NCBI GenBank assembly: GCA_963556195.1 | Contig: CAUVYP010001208.1 | Span: 4,836,001 to 4,900,000, forward strand | Source of the DNA: Sepiola atlantica | Taxonomy: Eukaryota > Mollusca > Cephalopoda > Sepiida > Sepiolidae | DNA length: 64,000 nucleotides | Reading direction: 5' to 3' | Part shown: one piece after another, positions 50,776 to 62,700 of the stretch | How positions within the stretch are numbered: position 1 is the first letter of the stretch | How the letters are laid out: each line of letters opens with the position of its first letter | Position numbers and translations under genes: made by a program | Notes under the pieces: generated by a model | Told to the model about the DNA's origin: nothing | Databases searched by the model: none | What the model saw: the letters and a program-made list of their open reading frames with translations, nothing else

Positions 50776-50961
50776 GTTTCAGAAGTGCAGCTCTTGTACT
50801 GCCGGAGATATGTCGATACAAACCGAATACGCAAAACATCAACAAAATTTAGCGCGTTTTAAAGTTGATATCGCTTTTGTTTATAACTTCCACATTTATT
50901 CGAATTGTGCAACGAAACTTTGAACAGATTAGCGGAGTCACATGTTCTACGGAAGCACCAA
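50776..50961 (+). repeat. Chimeric type 9 / type 7 monomer
   Basis: 'tttgaacagattagcgg' (type 9) is joined to 'ctacggaagcacc' (type 7). Elsewhere 9 and 7 are separate successive monomers (17482-17853, 33106-33477, 39988-40359), so one monomer has been lost by exchange within offsets 154-180. Confidence 0.82.
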
Positions 50962-51705
50962 GTTTCAGAAGTGCAGCTCTTGTACTGCCGGAGATATGTC
51001 GATACAAACTGAATACGCAAACTATCAACAAAATTTAGTGCGATTTAAAGTTGATATCGCTTTTGTTTATAACTTCACCATTCTTTAGAATTGTGCAACG
51101 AAACTTTGCAGAGATAAGCGGAGTCACATGCTCTACTGAAGTACCAAGTTTCAGAAGTGCAGCTCTTGTACTGCCGGAGATATGTCGATACAAACCGAAT
51201 ACGCAAAACATCAACAAAATTTAGCGCGTTTTAAAGTTGATATCGCTTTTGTTTATAACTTCCACATTTATTCGAATTGTGCAACGAAACTTTGCAAAGA
51301 TTAGCGGAGTCACATTTTCTACTGAAGTACCCAGTTTCAGAAGTGCAGCTCTTGTACTGCCGGAGATATGTCGATACAAACTGAATACGCAAAACATCAA
51401 CAAAATTTAGCGCGTTTTAAAGTTGATATCGCTTTTGTTTATAACTTCCACATTTATTCGAATTGTGCAACGAAACTTTGCAGACCGTCGCGGAGATACA
51501 CGTTCTACTGAAGTACCAAGTTTCAGAAGTGCAGCTCTTGTACTGCCGGAGATATGTCGATACAAACTGAATACGCAAAACATCAACAAAATTTAGCGCG
51601 TTTTAAAGTTGATATCGCTTTTGTTTATAACTTCCACATTTATTCGAATTGTGCAACGAAACTTTGTAGACAGTCGCGGATAGGCCTTTTCTACTGAGGT
51701 ACGAA

Positions 51706-51891
51706 GTTTCAGAAGTGCAGCTCTTGTACTGCCGGAGATATGTCGATACAAACTGAATACGCAAAACATCAACAAAATTTAGCGCGTTTTAAAGTTGATA
51801 TCGCTTTTGTTTATAACTTCCACATTTATTCGAATTGTGCAACGAAACTTTGCAGACCGTCGCGGAGACACATGTTCTACTGAAGTACCAA
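51706..51891 (+). repeat. Chimeric type 3 / type 5 monomer
   Basis: 'gcagaccgtcgcgg' (type 3) is followed by 'agacacatgttctactg' (type 5). It could be a recombinant or a single A-to-C change in a type 5 monomer; one base decides, so the chimera reading is weak. Confidence 0.5.
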
Positions 51892-53937
51892 GTTTCAGAA
51901 GTGCAGCTCTTGTACTGCCGGAGATATGTCGATACAAACCGAATACGCAAAACATCAACAAAATTTAGCGCGTTTTAAAGTTGATATCGCTTTTGTTTAT
52001 AACTTCCACATTTATTCGAATTGTGCAACGAAACTTTGCACAGATTAGCGGAGTCACATGTTCTACGGAAGTACCAAGTTTCAGAAGTGCAGCTCTTGTA
52101 CTGCCGGAGATATGTCGATACAAACTGAATACGCAAAACATCAACAAAATTTAGCGCGTTTTAAAGTTGATATCGCTTTTGTTTATAACTTCCACATTTA
52201 TTCGAATTGTGCAACGAAACTTTGCACAGGTTAGCGGAGTAACATGTTCTACGGAAGCACCAAGTTTCAGAAGTGCAGCTCTTGTACTGCCGGAGATATG
52301 TCGATACAAACTGAATACGCAAACTATCAACAAAATTTAGTGCGATTTAAAGTTGATATCGCTTTTGTTTATAACTTCACCATTCTTTAGAATTGTGCTA
52401 CGAAACTTTGCAGAGATAAGCGGAGTCACATGCTCTACTGAAGTACCAAGTTTCAGAAGTGCAGCTCTTGTACTGCCGGAGATATGTCGATACAAACTGA
52501 ATACGCAAAACATCAACAAAATTTAGCGCGTTTTAAAGTTGATATCGCTTTTGTTTATAACTTCCACATTTATTCGAATTGTGCAACGAAACTTTGCAGA
52601 CAGTCGCGGAGACACATGTTCTACTGAAGTACCAAGTTTCAGAAGTGCAGCTCTTGTACTGCCGGAGATATGTCGATACAAACCGAATACGCAAAACATC
52701 AACAAAATTTAGCGCGTTTTAAAGTTGATATCGCTTTTGTTTATAACTTCCACATTTATTCGAATTGTGCAACGAAACTTTGCACAGATTAGCGGAGTCA
52801 CATGTTCTACGGAAGTACCAAGTTTCAGAAGTGCAGCTCTTGTACTGCCGGAGATATGTCGATACAAACTGAATACGCAAAACATCAACAAAATTTAGCG
52901 CGTTTTAAAGTTGATATCGCTTTTGTTTATAACTTCCACATTTATTCGAATTGTGCAACGAAACTTTGCACAGGTTAGCGGAGTCACATGTTCTACGGAA
53001 GCACCAAGTTTCAGAAGTGCAGCTCTTGTACTGCCGGAGATATGTCGATACAAACTGAATACGCAAACTATCAACAAAATTTAGTGCGATTTAAAGTTGA
53101 TATCGCTTTTGTTTATAACTTCACCATTCTTTAGAATTGTGCAACGAAACTTTGCAGAGATAAGCGGAGTCACATGCTCTACTGAAGTACCAAGTTTCAG
53201 AATTGCAGCTCTTGTACTGCCGGTGATATGTCGATACAAACTGAATACGCAAAACATCAACAAAATTTAGCGCGTTTTAAAGTTGATATCGCTTTTGTTT
53301 ATAACTTCCACATTTATTCGAATTGTGAAACGAAACTTTGCAGACCGTCGCGGAGACACACGTTCTACTGAAGTACCAAGTTTCAGAAGTGCAGCTCTTG
53401 TACTGCCGGAGATATGTCGATACAAACTGAATACGCAAAACATCAACAAAATTTAGCGCGTTTTAAAGTTGATATCGCTTTTGTTTATAACTTCCACATT
53501 TATTCGAATTGTGCAACGAAACTTTGCACAGATTAGCGGAGTCACATTTTCTACTGAAGTACCCAGTTTCAGAAGTGCAGCTCTTGTACTGCCGGAGATA
53601 TGTCGATACAAACTGAATACGCAAAACATCAACAAAATTTAGCGCGTTTTAAAGTTGATATCGCTTTTGTTTATAACTTCGACATTTATTCGAATTGTGC
53701 AACGAAACTTTGTAGACAGTCGCGGATAGGCCTTTTCTACTGAGGTACCAAGTTTCAGAAGTGCAGCTCTTGTACTGCCGGAGATATGTCGATACAAACT
53801 GAATACGCAAAACATCAACAAAATTTAGCGCGTTTTAAAGTTGATATCGCTTTTGTTTATAACTTCCACATTTATTCGAATTGTGCAACGAAACTTTGCA
53901 GACAGTCGCGGAGACACATGTTCTACTGAAGTACCAA

Positions 53938-56900
53938 GTTTCAGAAGTGCAGCTCTTGTACTGCCGGAGATATGTCGATACAAACCGAATACGCAAAACA
54001 TCAACAAAATTTAGCGCGTTTTAAAGTTGATATCGCTTTTGTTTATAACTTCCACATTTATTCGAATTGTGCAACGAAACTTTGCAGACCGTCGCGGAGA
54101 CACACGTTCTACTGAAGTACCAAGTTTCAGAAGTGCAGCTCTTGTACTGCCGGAGATATGTCGATACAAACTGAATACGCAAAACATCAACAAAATTTAG
54201 TGCGATTTAAAGTTGATATCGCTTTTGTTTATAACTTCACCATTCTTTAGAATTGTGCAACGAAACTTTGCAGAGATAAGCGGAGTCACCTGCTCTACTG
54301 AAGTACCAAGTTTCAGAAGTGCAGCTCTTTTACTGCCGGAGATATGTCGATACAAACTGAATACGCAAAACATCAACAAAATTTAGCGCGTTTTAAAGTT
54401 GATATCGCTTTTGTTTATAACTTCCACATTTATTCGAATTGTGCAACGAAAATTTGCACAGATTAGCGGAGTCACATTTTCTACTGAAGTACCAAGTTTC
54501 AGAAGTGCAGCTCTTGTACTGCCGGAGATATGTCGATACAAACTGAATACGTAAAACATCAACAAAATTTAGCGCGTTTTAAAGTTGATATCGCTTTTGT
54601 TTATAACTTCCACATTTATTCGAATTGTGCAACGAAACTTTGCAGACAGTCGCGGAGACACATTTTCTACTGAAGTACCAAGTTTCAGAAGTGCAGCTCT
54701 TGTACTGCCGGAAATATGTCGATACAAACTGAATACGTAAAACATCAGCAAAATTTAGCGCGTTTTAAAGTTGATATCGCTTTTGTTTATAACTTCCACA
54801 TTTATTCGAATTGTGCAACGAAACTTTGCACAGATTAGCGGAGTCACATGTTCTACGGAAGTACCAAGTTTCAGAAGTGCAGCTCTTGTACTGCCGGAGA
54901 TATGTCGATACAAACTGAATACGCAAACTATCAACAAAATTTAGTGCGATTTAAAGTTGATATCGCTTTTGTTTATAACTTCACCATTCTTTAGAATTGT
55001 GCAACGAAACTTTGCAGAGATAAGCGGAGTCACATGCTCTACTGAAGTACCAAGTTTCAGAAGTGCAGCTCTTGTACTGCCGGAGATATGTCGATACAAA
55101 CTGAATACGCAAAACATCAACAAAATTTAGCGCGTTTTAAAGTTGATATCGCTTTTGTTTATAACTTCCACATTTATTCGAATTGTGCAACGAAACTTTG
55201 CACAGATTAGCAGAGTCACATTTTCTACTGAAGTACCAAGTTTCAGAAGTGCAGCTCTTGTACTGCCGGAGATATGTCGATACAAACTGAATACGCAAAA
55301 CATCAACAAAATTTAGCGCGTTTTAAAGTTGATATCGCTTTTGTTTATAACTTCCACATTCATTCGAATTGTGCAACGAAACTTTGTAGACAGTCGCGGA
55401 TAAACCTTTTCTACTGAGGTACCAAGTTTCAGAAGTGCAGCTCTTGTACTGCCGGAGATATGTCGATACAAACTGAATACGCAAAACATCAACAAAATTA
55501 AGCGCGTTTTAAAGTTGATATCGCTTTTGTTTATAACTTCCACATTTATTCGAATTGTGCAACGAAACTTTGCAGACAGTCGCGGAGACACATGTTCTAC
55601 TGTAGTACCAAGTTTCAGAAGTGCAGCTCTTGTACTACCGGAGATATGTCGATACAAACCGAATACGCAAAAAATCAACAAAATTTAGCGCGTTTTAAAG
55701 TTGATATCGCTTTTGTTTATAACTTCCACATTTATTCGAATTGTGCAACGAAACTTTGCACAGATTAGCGGAGTCACATGTTCTACGGAAGTACCAAGTT
55801 TCAGAAGTGCAGCTCTTGTACTGCCGGAGATATGTCGATACAAACCGAATACGCAAAACATCAACAAAATTTAGCGCGTTTTAAAGTTGATATCGCTTTT
55901 GTTTATAACTTCCACATTTATTCGAATTGTGCAACGAAACTTTGCACAGATTAGCGGAGTCACATGTTCTACGGAAGTACCAAGTTTCAGAAGTGCAGCT
56001 CTTGTACTGCCGGAGATATGTCGATACAAACTGAATACGCAAACTATCAACAAAATTTAGTGCGATTTAAAGTTGATATCGCTTTTGTTTATAACTTCCA
56101 CATTTATTCGAATTGTGCAACGAAACTTTGCAGACCGTCGCGGAGACACACGTTCTACTGAAGTACCAAGTTTCAGAAGTGCAGCTCTTGTACTGCCGGA
56201 GATATGTCGATACAAACTGAATACGCAAAACATCAACAAAATTTAGCGCGTTTTAAAGTTGATATCGCTTTTGTTTATAACTTCCACATTTATTCGAATT
56301 GTGCAACGAAACTTTGCACAGATTAGCGGAGTCACATTTTCTACTGAAGTACCAAGTTTCAGAAGTGCAGCTCTTGTACTGCCGGAGATATGTCGATACA
56401 AACTGAATACGCAAAACATCAACAAAATTTAGCGCGTTTTAAAGTTGATATCGCTTTTGTTTATAACTTCCACATTTATTCGAATTGTGCAACGAAACTT
56501 TGTAGACAGTCGCGGATAGGCCTTTTCTACTGAGGTACCAAGTTTCAGAAGTGCAGCTCTTGTACTGCCGGAGATATGTCGATACAAACTGAATACGCAA
56601 AACATCAACAAAATTTAGCGCGTTTTAAAGTTGATATCGCTTTTGTTTATAACTTCCACATTTATTCGAATTGTGCAACGAAACTTTGCAGACAGTCGCG
56701 GAGACACATGTTCTACTAAAGTACCAAGTTTCAGAAGTGCAGCTCTTGTACTGCCGGAGATATGTCGATACAAACCGAATACGCAAAACATCAACAAAAT
56801 TTAGCGCGTTTTAAAGTTGATATCGCTTTTGTTTATAACTTCCACATTTATTCGAATTGTGCAACGAAACTTTGCAGACAGTCGCGGAGACACATGTTCT

Positions 56901-58401
56901 ACTGAAGTACCAAGTTTCAGAAGTGCAGCTCTTGTACTACCGGAGATATGTCGATACAAACCGAATACGCAAAACATCAACAAAATTTAGCGCGTTTTAA
57001 AGTTGATATCGCTTTTGTTTATAACTTCCACATTTATTCGAATTGTGCAACGAAACTTTGCACAGATTAGCGGAGTCACATGTTCTACGGAAGTACCAAG
57101 TTTCAGAAGTGCAGCTCTTGTACTGCCGGAGATATGTCGATACAAACCGAATACGCAAAACATCAACAAAATTTAGCGCGTTTTAAAGTTGATATCGCTT
57201 TTGTTTATAACTTCCACATTTATTCGAATTGTGCAACGAAACTTTGCACAGATTAGCGGAGTCACATGTTCTACGGAAGTACCAAGTTTCAGAAGTGCAG
57301 CTCTTGTACTGCCGGAGATATGTCGATACAAACTGAATACGCAAAACATCAACAAAATTTAGCGCGTTTTAAAGTTGATATCGCTTTTGTTTATAACTTC
57401 CACATTTATTCGAATTGTGCAACGAAACTTTGCAGACCGTCGCGGAGACACACGTTCTACTGAAGTACCAAGTTTCAGAAGTGCAGCTCTTGTACTGCCG
57501 GAGATATGTCGATACAAACTGAATACGCAAAACATCAACAAAATTTAGCGCGTTTTAAAGTTGATATCGCTTTTGTTTATAACTTCCACATTTATTCGAA
57601 TTGTGCAACGAAACTTTGCACAGATTAGCGGAGTCACATTTTCTACTGAAGTACCCAGTTTCAGAAGTGCAGCTCTTGTACTGCCGGAGATATGTCGATA
57701 CAAACTGAATACGCAAAACATCAACAAAATTTAGCGCGTTTTAAAGTTGATATCGCTTTTGTTTATAACTTCCACATTTATTCGAATTGTGCAACGAAAC
57801 TTTGTAGACAGTCGCGGATAAACCTTTTCTACTGAGGTACCAAGTTTCAGAAGTGCAGCTCTTGTACTGCCGGAGATATGTCGATACAAACTGAATACGC
57901 AAAACATCAACGAAATTTAGCGCGTTTTAAAGTTGATATCGCTTTTGTTTATAACTTCCACATTTATTCGAATTGTGCAACGAAACTTTGCAGACAGTCG
58001 CGGAGACACATGTTCTACTGAAGTACAAAGTTTCAGAAGTGCAGCTCTTGTACTACCGGTGCTATGTCGATACAAACCGAATACGCAAAACATCAACAAA
58101 ATTTAGCGCGTTTTAAAGTTGATATCGCTTTTGTTTATAACTTCCACATTTATTCGAATTGTGCAACGAAACTTTGCACAGATTAGCGGAGTCACATGTT
58201 CTACGGAAGTACCAAGTTTAAGAAGTGCAGCTCTTGTACTGCCGGAGATATGTCGATACAAACCGAATACGCAAAACATCAACAAAATTTAGCGCGTTTT
58301 AAAGTTGATATCGCTTTTGTTTATAACTTCCACATTTATTCGAATTGTGCAACGAAACTTTGCACAGATTAGCGGAGTCACATGTTCTACGGAAGTACCA
58401 A
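53938..58401. repeat. Zone L: monomers 291-314, cassette then 2-4-5-6 variants
   Basis: The order is 3-10-2-8-6-1-2-4-5-6-6-(1/3)-2-4-5-5-6-6-3-2-4-5-6-6. The first six are the recurring cassette with 'cacctgctc', 'gctcttttactg', 'aatacgtaaaac' and 'catcagcaaaa'. The 2-4-5-5-6-6 block at monomers 303-308 recurs as 316-321. Private changes near 58021-58065 include 'gtacaaag' and 'accggtgctatg'. Confidence 0.8.
55984..56169 (+). repeat. Chimeric type 1 / type 3 monomer
   Basis: 'tagtgcgattt' (56057-56067) is type 1, while the rest ('ccacatttattcg', 'gcagaccgtcgcgg', 'cacacgttc') is type 3. The switch lies between about 56068 and 56097. Confidence 0.83.
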
Positions 58402-59703
58402 GTTTCAGAAGTGCAGCTCTTGTACTGCCGGAGATATGTCGATACAAACTGAATACGCAAACTATCAACAAAATTTAGTGCGATTTAAAGTTGATATCGC
58501 TTTTGTTTATAACTTCACCATTCTTTAGAATTGTGCAACGAAACTTTGCAGAGATAAGCAGAGTCACATGCTCTACTGAAGTACCAAGTTTCAGAAGTGC
58601 AGCTCTTTTACTGCCAAAGATATGTCGATACAAACTGAATACGCAAAACATCGACAAAATTTAGCGCGTTTTAAAGTTGATATCGCTTTTGTTTATAACT
58701 TCCACATTTATTCGAATTGTGCAACGAAACTTTGCACAGATTAGCGGAGTCACATTTTCTACTGAAGTACCAAGTTTCAGAAGTGCAGCTCTTGTACTGC
58801 CGGAGATATGTCGATACAAACTGAATACGCAAAACATCAACAAAATTTAGCGCGTTTTAAAGTTGATATCGCTTTTGATTATAACTTCCACATTTATTCG
58901 AATTGTGCAACGAAACTTTGTAGACAGTCGCGGATAGGCCTTTTCTACTGAGGTACCAAGTTTCAGAAGTGCAGCTCTTGTACTGCCGGAGATATGTCGA
59001 TACAAACTGAATACGCAAAACATCAACAAAATTTAGCGCGTTTTAAAGTTGATATCGCTTTTGTTTATAACTTCCACATTTATTCGAATTGTGCAACGAA
59101 ACTTTGCAGACAGTCGCGGAGACACATGTTCTACTGAAGTACCAAGTTTCAGAAGTGCAGCTCTTGTACTGCCGGAGATATGTCGATACAAACCGAATAC
59201 GCAAAACATCAACAAAATTTAGCGCGTTTTAAAGTTGATATCGCTTTTGTTTATAACTTCCACATTTATTCGAATTGTGCAACGAAACTTTGCAGACAGT
59301 CGCGGAGACACATGTTCTACTGAAGTACCAAGTTTCAGAAGTGCAGCTCTTGTACTACCGGAGATATGTCGATACAAACCGAATACGCAAAACATCAACA
59401 AAATTTAGCGCGTTTTAAAGTTGATATCGCTTTTGTTTATAACTTCCACATTTATTCGAATTGTGCAACGAAACTTTGCACAGATTAGCGGAGTCACATG
59501 TTCTACGGAAGTACCAAGTTTCAGAAGTGCAGCTCTTGTACTGCCGGTGATATGTCGATACAAACCGAATACGTAAAACATCAACAAAATTTAGCGCGTT
59601 TTAAAGTTGATATCGCTTTTGTTTATAACTTCCACATTTTTTCGAATTGTGCAACGAAACTTTGCACAGATTAGCGGAGTCACATGTTCTACGGAAGTAC
59701 CAA
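58402..59703. repeat. Zone M, 7-monomer (1,302-bp) repeat, copy 1
   Basis: Monomers 315-321 read 1-2-4-5-5-6-6. The type 1 monomer is followed by the rare 'ctcttttactgccaaag' (58604-58620), which recurs 1,302 bp later (59906-59922). Confidence 0.84.
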
Positions 59704-62700
59704 GTTTCAGAAGTGCAGCTCTTGTACTGCCGGAGATATGTCGATACAAACTGAATACGCAAACTATCAACAAAATTTTGTGCGATTTAAAGTTGATATC
59801 GCTTTTGTTTATAACTTCACCATTCTTTAGAATTGTGCAACGAAACTTTGCAGAGATAAGCGGAGTCACATGCTCTACTGAAGTACCAAGTTTCAGAAGT
59901 GCAGCTCTTTTACTGCCAAAGATATGTCGATACAAACTGAATACGCAAAACATCGACAAAATTTAGCGCGTTTTAAAGTTGATATCGCTTTTGTTTATAA
60001 CTTCCACATTTATTCGAATTGTGCAACGAAACTTTGCACAGATTAGCGGAGTCACATTTTCTACTGAAGTACCAAGTTTCAGAAGTGCAGCTCTTGTACT
60101 GCCGGAGATATGTCGATACAAACTGAATACGCAAAACATCAACAAAATTTAGCGCGTTTTAAAGTTGATATCGCTTTTGTTTATAACTTCCACATTTATT
60201 CGAATTGTGCAACGAAACTTTGTAGACAGTCGCGGATAGGCCTTTTCTACTGAGGTACCAAGTTTCAGAAGTGCAGCTCTTGTACTGCCGGAGATATGTC
60301 GATACAAACTGAATACGCAAAACATCAACAAAATTTAGCGCGTTTTAAAGTTGATATCGCTTTTGTTTATAACTTCCACATTTATTCGAATTGTGCAACG
60401 AAACTTTGCAGACAGTCGCGGAGACACATGTTCTACTGAAGTACCAAGTTTCAGAAGTGCAGCTCTTGTACTGCCGGAGATATGTCGATACAAACCGAAT
60501 ACGCAAAACATCAACAAAATTTAGCGCGTTTTAAAGTTGATATCGCTTTTGTTTATAACTTCCACATTTATTCGAATTGTGCAACGAAACTTTGCACAGA
60601 TTAGCGGAGTCACATGTTCTACGGAAGTACCAAGTTTCAGAAGTGCAGCTCTTGTACTGCCGGAGATATGTCGATACAAACTGAATACGCAAAACATCAA
60701 CAAAATTTAGCGCGTTTTAAAGTTGATATCGCTTTTGTTTATAACTTCCACATTTATTCGAATTGTGCAACGAAACTTTGCACAGGTTAGCGGAGTCACA
60801 TGTTCTACGGAAGCACCAAGTTTCAGAAGTGCAGCTCTTGTACTGCCGGAGATATGTCGATACAAACTGAATACGCAAAACATCAACAAAATTTAGCGCG
60901 TTTTAAAGTTGATATCGCTTTTGTTTATAACTTCCACATTTATTCGAATTGTGCAACGAAACTTTGCACAGATTAGCGGAGTCACATTTTCTACTGAAGT
61001 ACCCAGTTTCAGAAGTGCAGCTCTTGTACTGCCGGAGATATGTCGATACAAACTGAATACGCAAAACATCAACAAAATTTAGCGCGTTTTAAAGTTGATA
61101 TCGCTTTTGTTTATAACTTCCACATTTATTCGAATTGTGCAACGAAACTTTGTAGACAGTCGCGGATAAACATTTTCTACTGACGTACCAAGTTTCAGAA
61201 GTGCAGCTCTTGTACTGCCGGAGATATGTCGATACAAACTGAATACGCAAAACATCAACAAAATTTAGCGCGTTTTAAAGTTGATATCGCTTTTGTTTAT
61301 AACTTCCACATTTATTCGAATTGTGCAACGAAACTTTGCAGACAGTCGAGGAGACACATGTTCTACTGAAGTACCAAGTTTCAGAAGTGCAGCTCTTGTA
61401 CTGCCGGAGATATGTCGATACAAACCGAATACGCAAAACATCAACAAAATTTAGCGCGTTTTAAAGTTGATATCGCTTTTGTTTATAACTTCCACATTTA
61501 TTCGAATTGTGCAACGAAACTTTGCACAGATTAGCGGAGTCACATGTTCTACGGCAGTACCAATTTTCAGAAGTGCAGCTCTTGTACTGCCGGATATATG
61601 TCGATACAAACTGAATACGCAAAACATCAACAAAATTTAGTGCGATTTAAAGTTGATATCGCTTTTGTTTATAACTTCACCATTCTTTAGAATTGTGCAA
61701 CGAAACTTTGCAGAGATAAGCGGAGTCACATGCTCTACGGAAGTACCAAGTTTCAGAAGTGCAGCTCTTGTACTGCCGGAGATATGTCGATACAAACTGA
61801 ATACGCAAAACATCGACAAAATTTAGCGCGTTTTAAAGTTGATATCGCTTTTGTTTATAACTTCCACATTTATTCGAATTGTGCAACGAAACTTTGTAGA
61901 CAGTCGCGGATAGTCCTTTTCTACTGAAGTACCAAGTTACAGAAGTGCAGCTCTTGTACTGCCGGAGATATGTCGATACAAACTAAATACGCAAAACATC
62001 AATAAAATTTAGCGCGTTTTAAAGTTGATATCGCTTTTGTTTATAACTTCCACATTTATTCGAATTGTGCAACGAAACTTTGCAGACAGTCGCGGAGACA
62101 CATGTTCTACTGAAGTACCAAGTTTCAGAAGTGCAGCTCTTGTACTGCCGGAGATATGTCGATACAAACTGAATACGCAAACTATCAACAAAATTTAGTG
62201 CGATTTAAAGTTGATATCGCTTTTGTTTATAACTTCCACATTTATTCGAATTGTGCAACGAAACTTTGTAGACAGTCGCGGATAGGCCTTTTCTACTGAG
62301 GTACCAAGTTTCAGAAGTGCAGCTCTTGTACTGCCGGAGATATGTCGATACAAACTGAATACGCAAAACATCAACAAAATTTAGCGCGTTTTAAAGTTGA
62401 TATCGCTTTTGTTTATAACTTCCACATTTATTCGAATTGTGCAACGAAACTTTGCAGACAGTCGCGAAGACACATGTTCTACTGAAGTACCAAGTTTCAG
62501 AAGTGCAGCTCTTGTACTGCCGGAGATATGTCGATACAAACCGAATACGCAAAACATCAACAAAATTTAGCGCGTTTTAAAGTTGATATCGCTTTTGTTT
62601 ATAACTTCCACATTTATTCGAATTGTGCAACGAAACTTTGCACAGATTAGCGGAGTCACATTTTCTACTGAAGTACCAAGTTTCAGAAGTGCAGCTCTTG

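Larger units (their letters stand above)
47986..53937. repeat. Zone K: irregular monomers 259-290 with chimeras
   Basis: The order is (1/4/5)-6-7-1-3-2-5-3-10-3-2-4-5-6-9-(9/7)-1-2-3-4-(3/5)-6-7-1-5-6-7-1-3-2-4-5. Blocks resemble zone G and zone I, for example 4-5-6-9 then 1-2-3, but single monomers have been dropped or fused. Three chimeric monomers lie here (47986-48171, 50776-50961, 51706-51891). Confidence 0.78.

Noticed and set aside
51706..51891. Firm type 3 / type 5 recombinant
   Set aside because: One base distinguishes the two readings, so a point mutation is equally likely.
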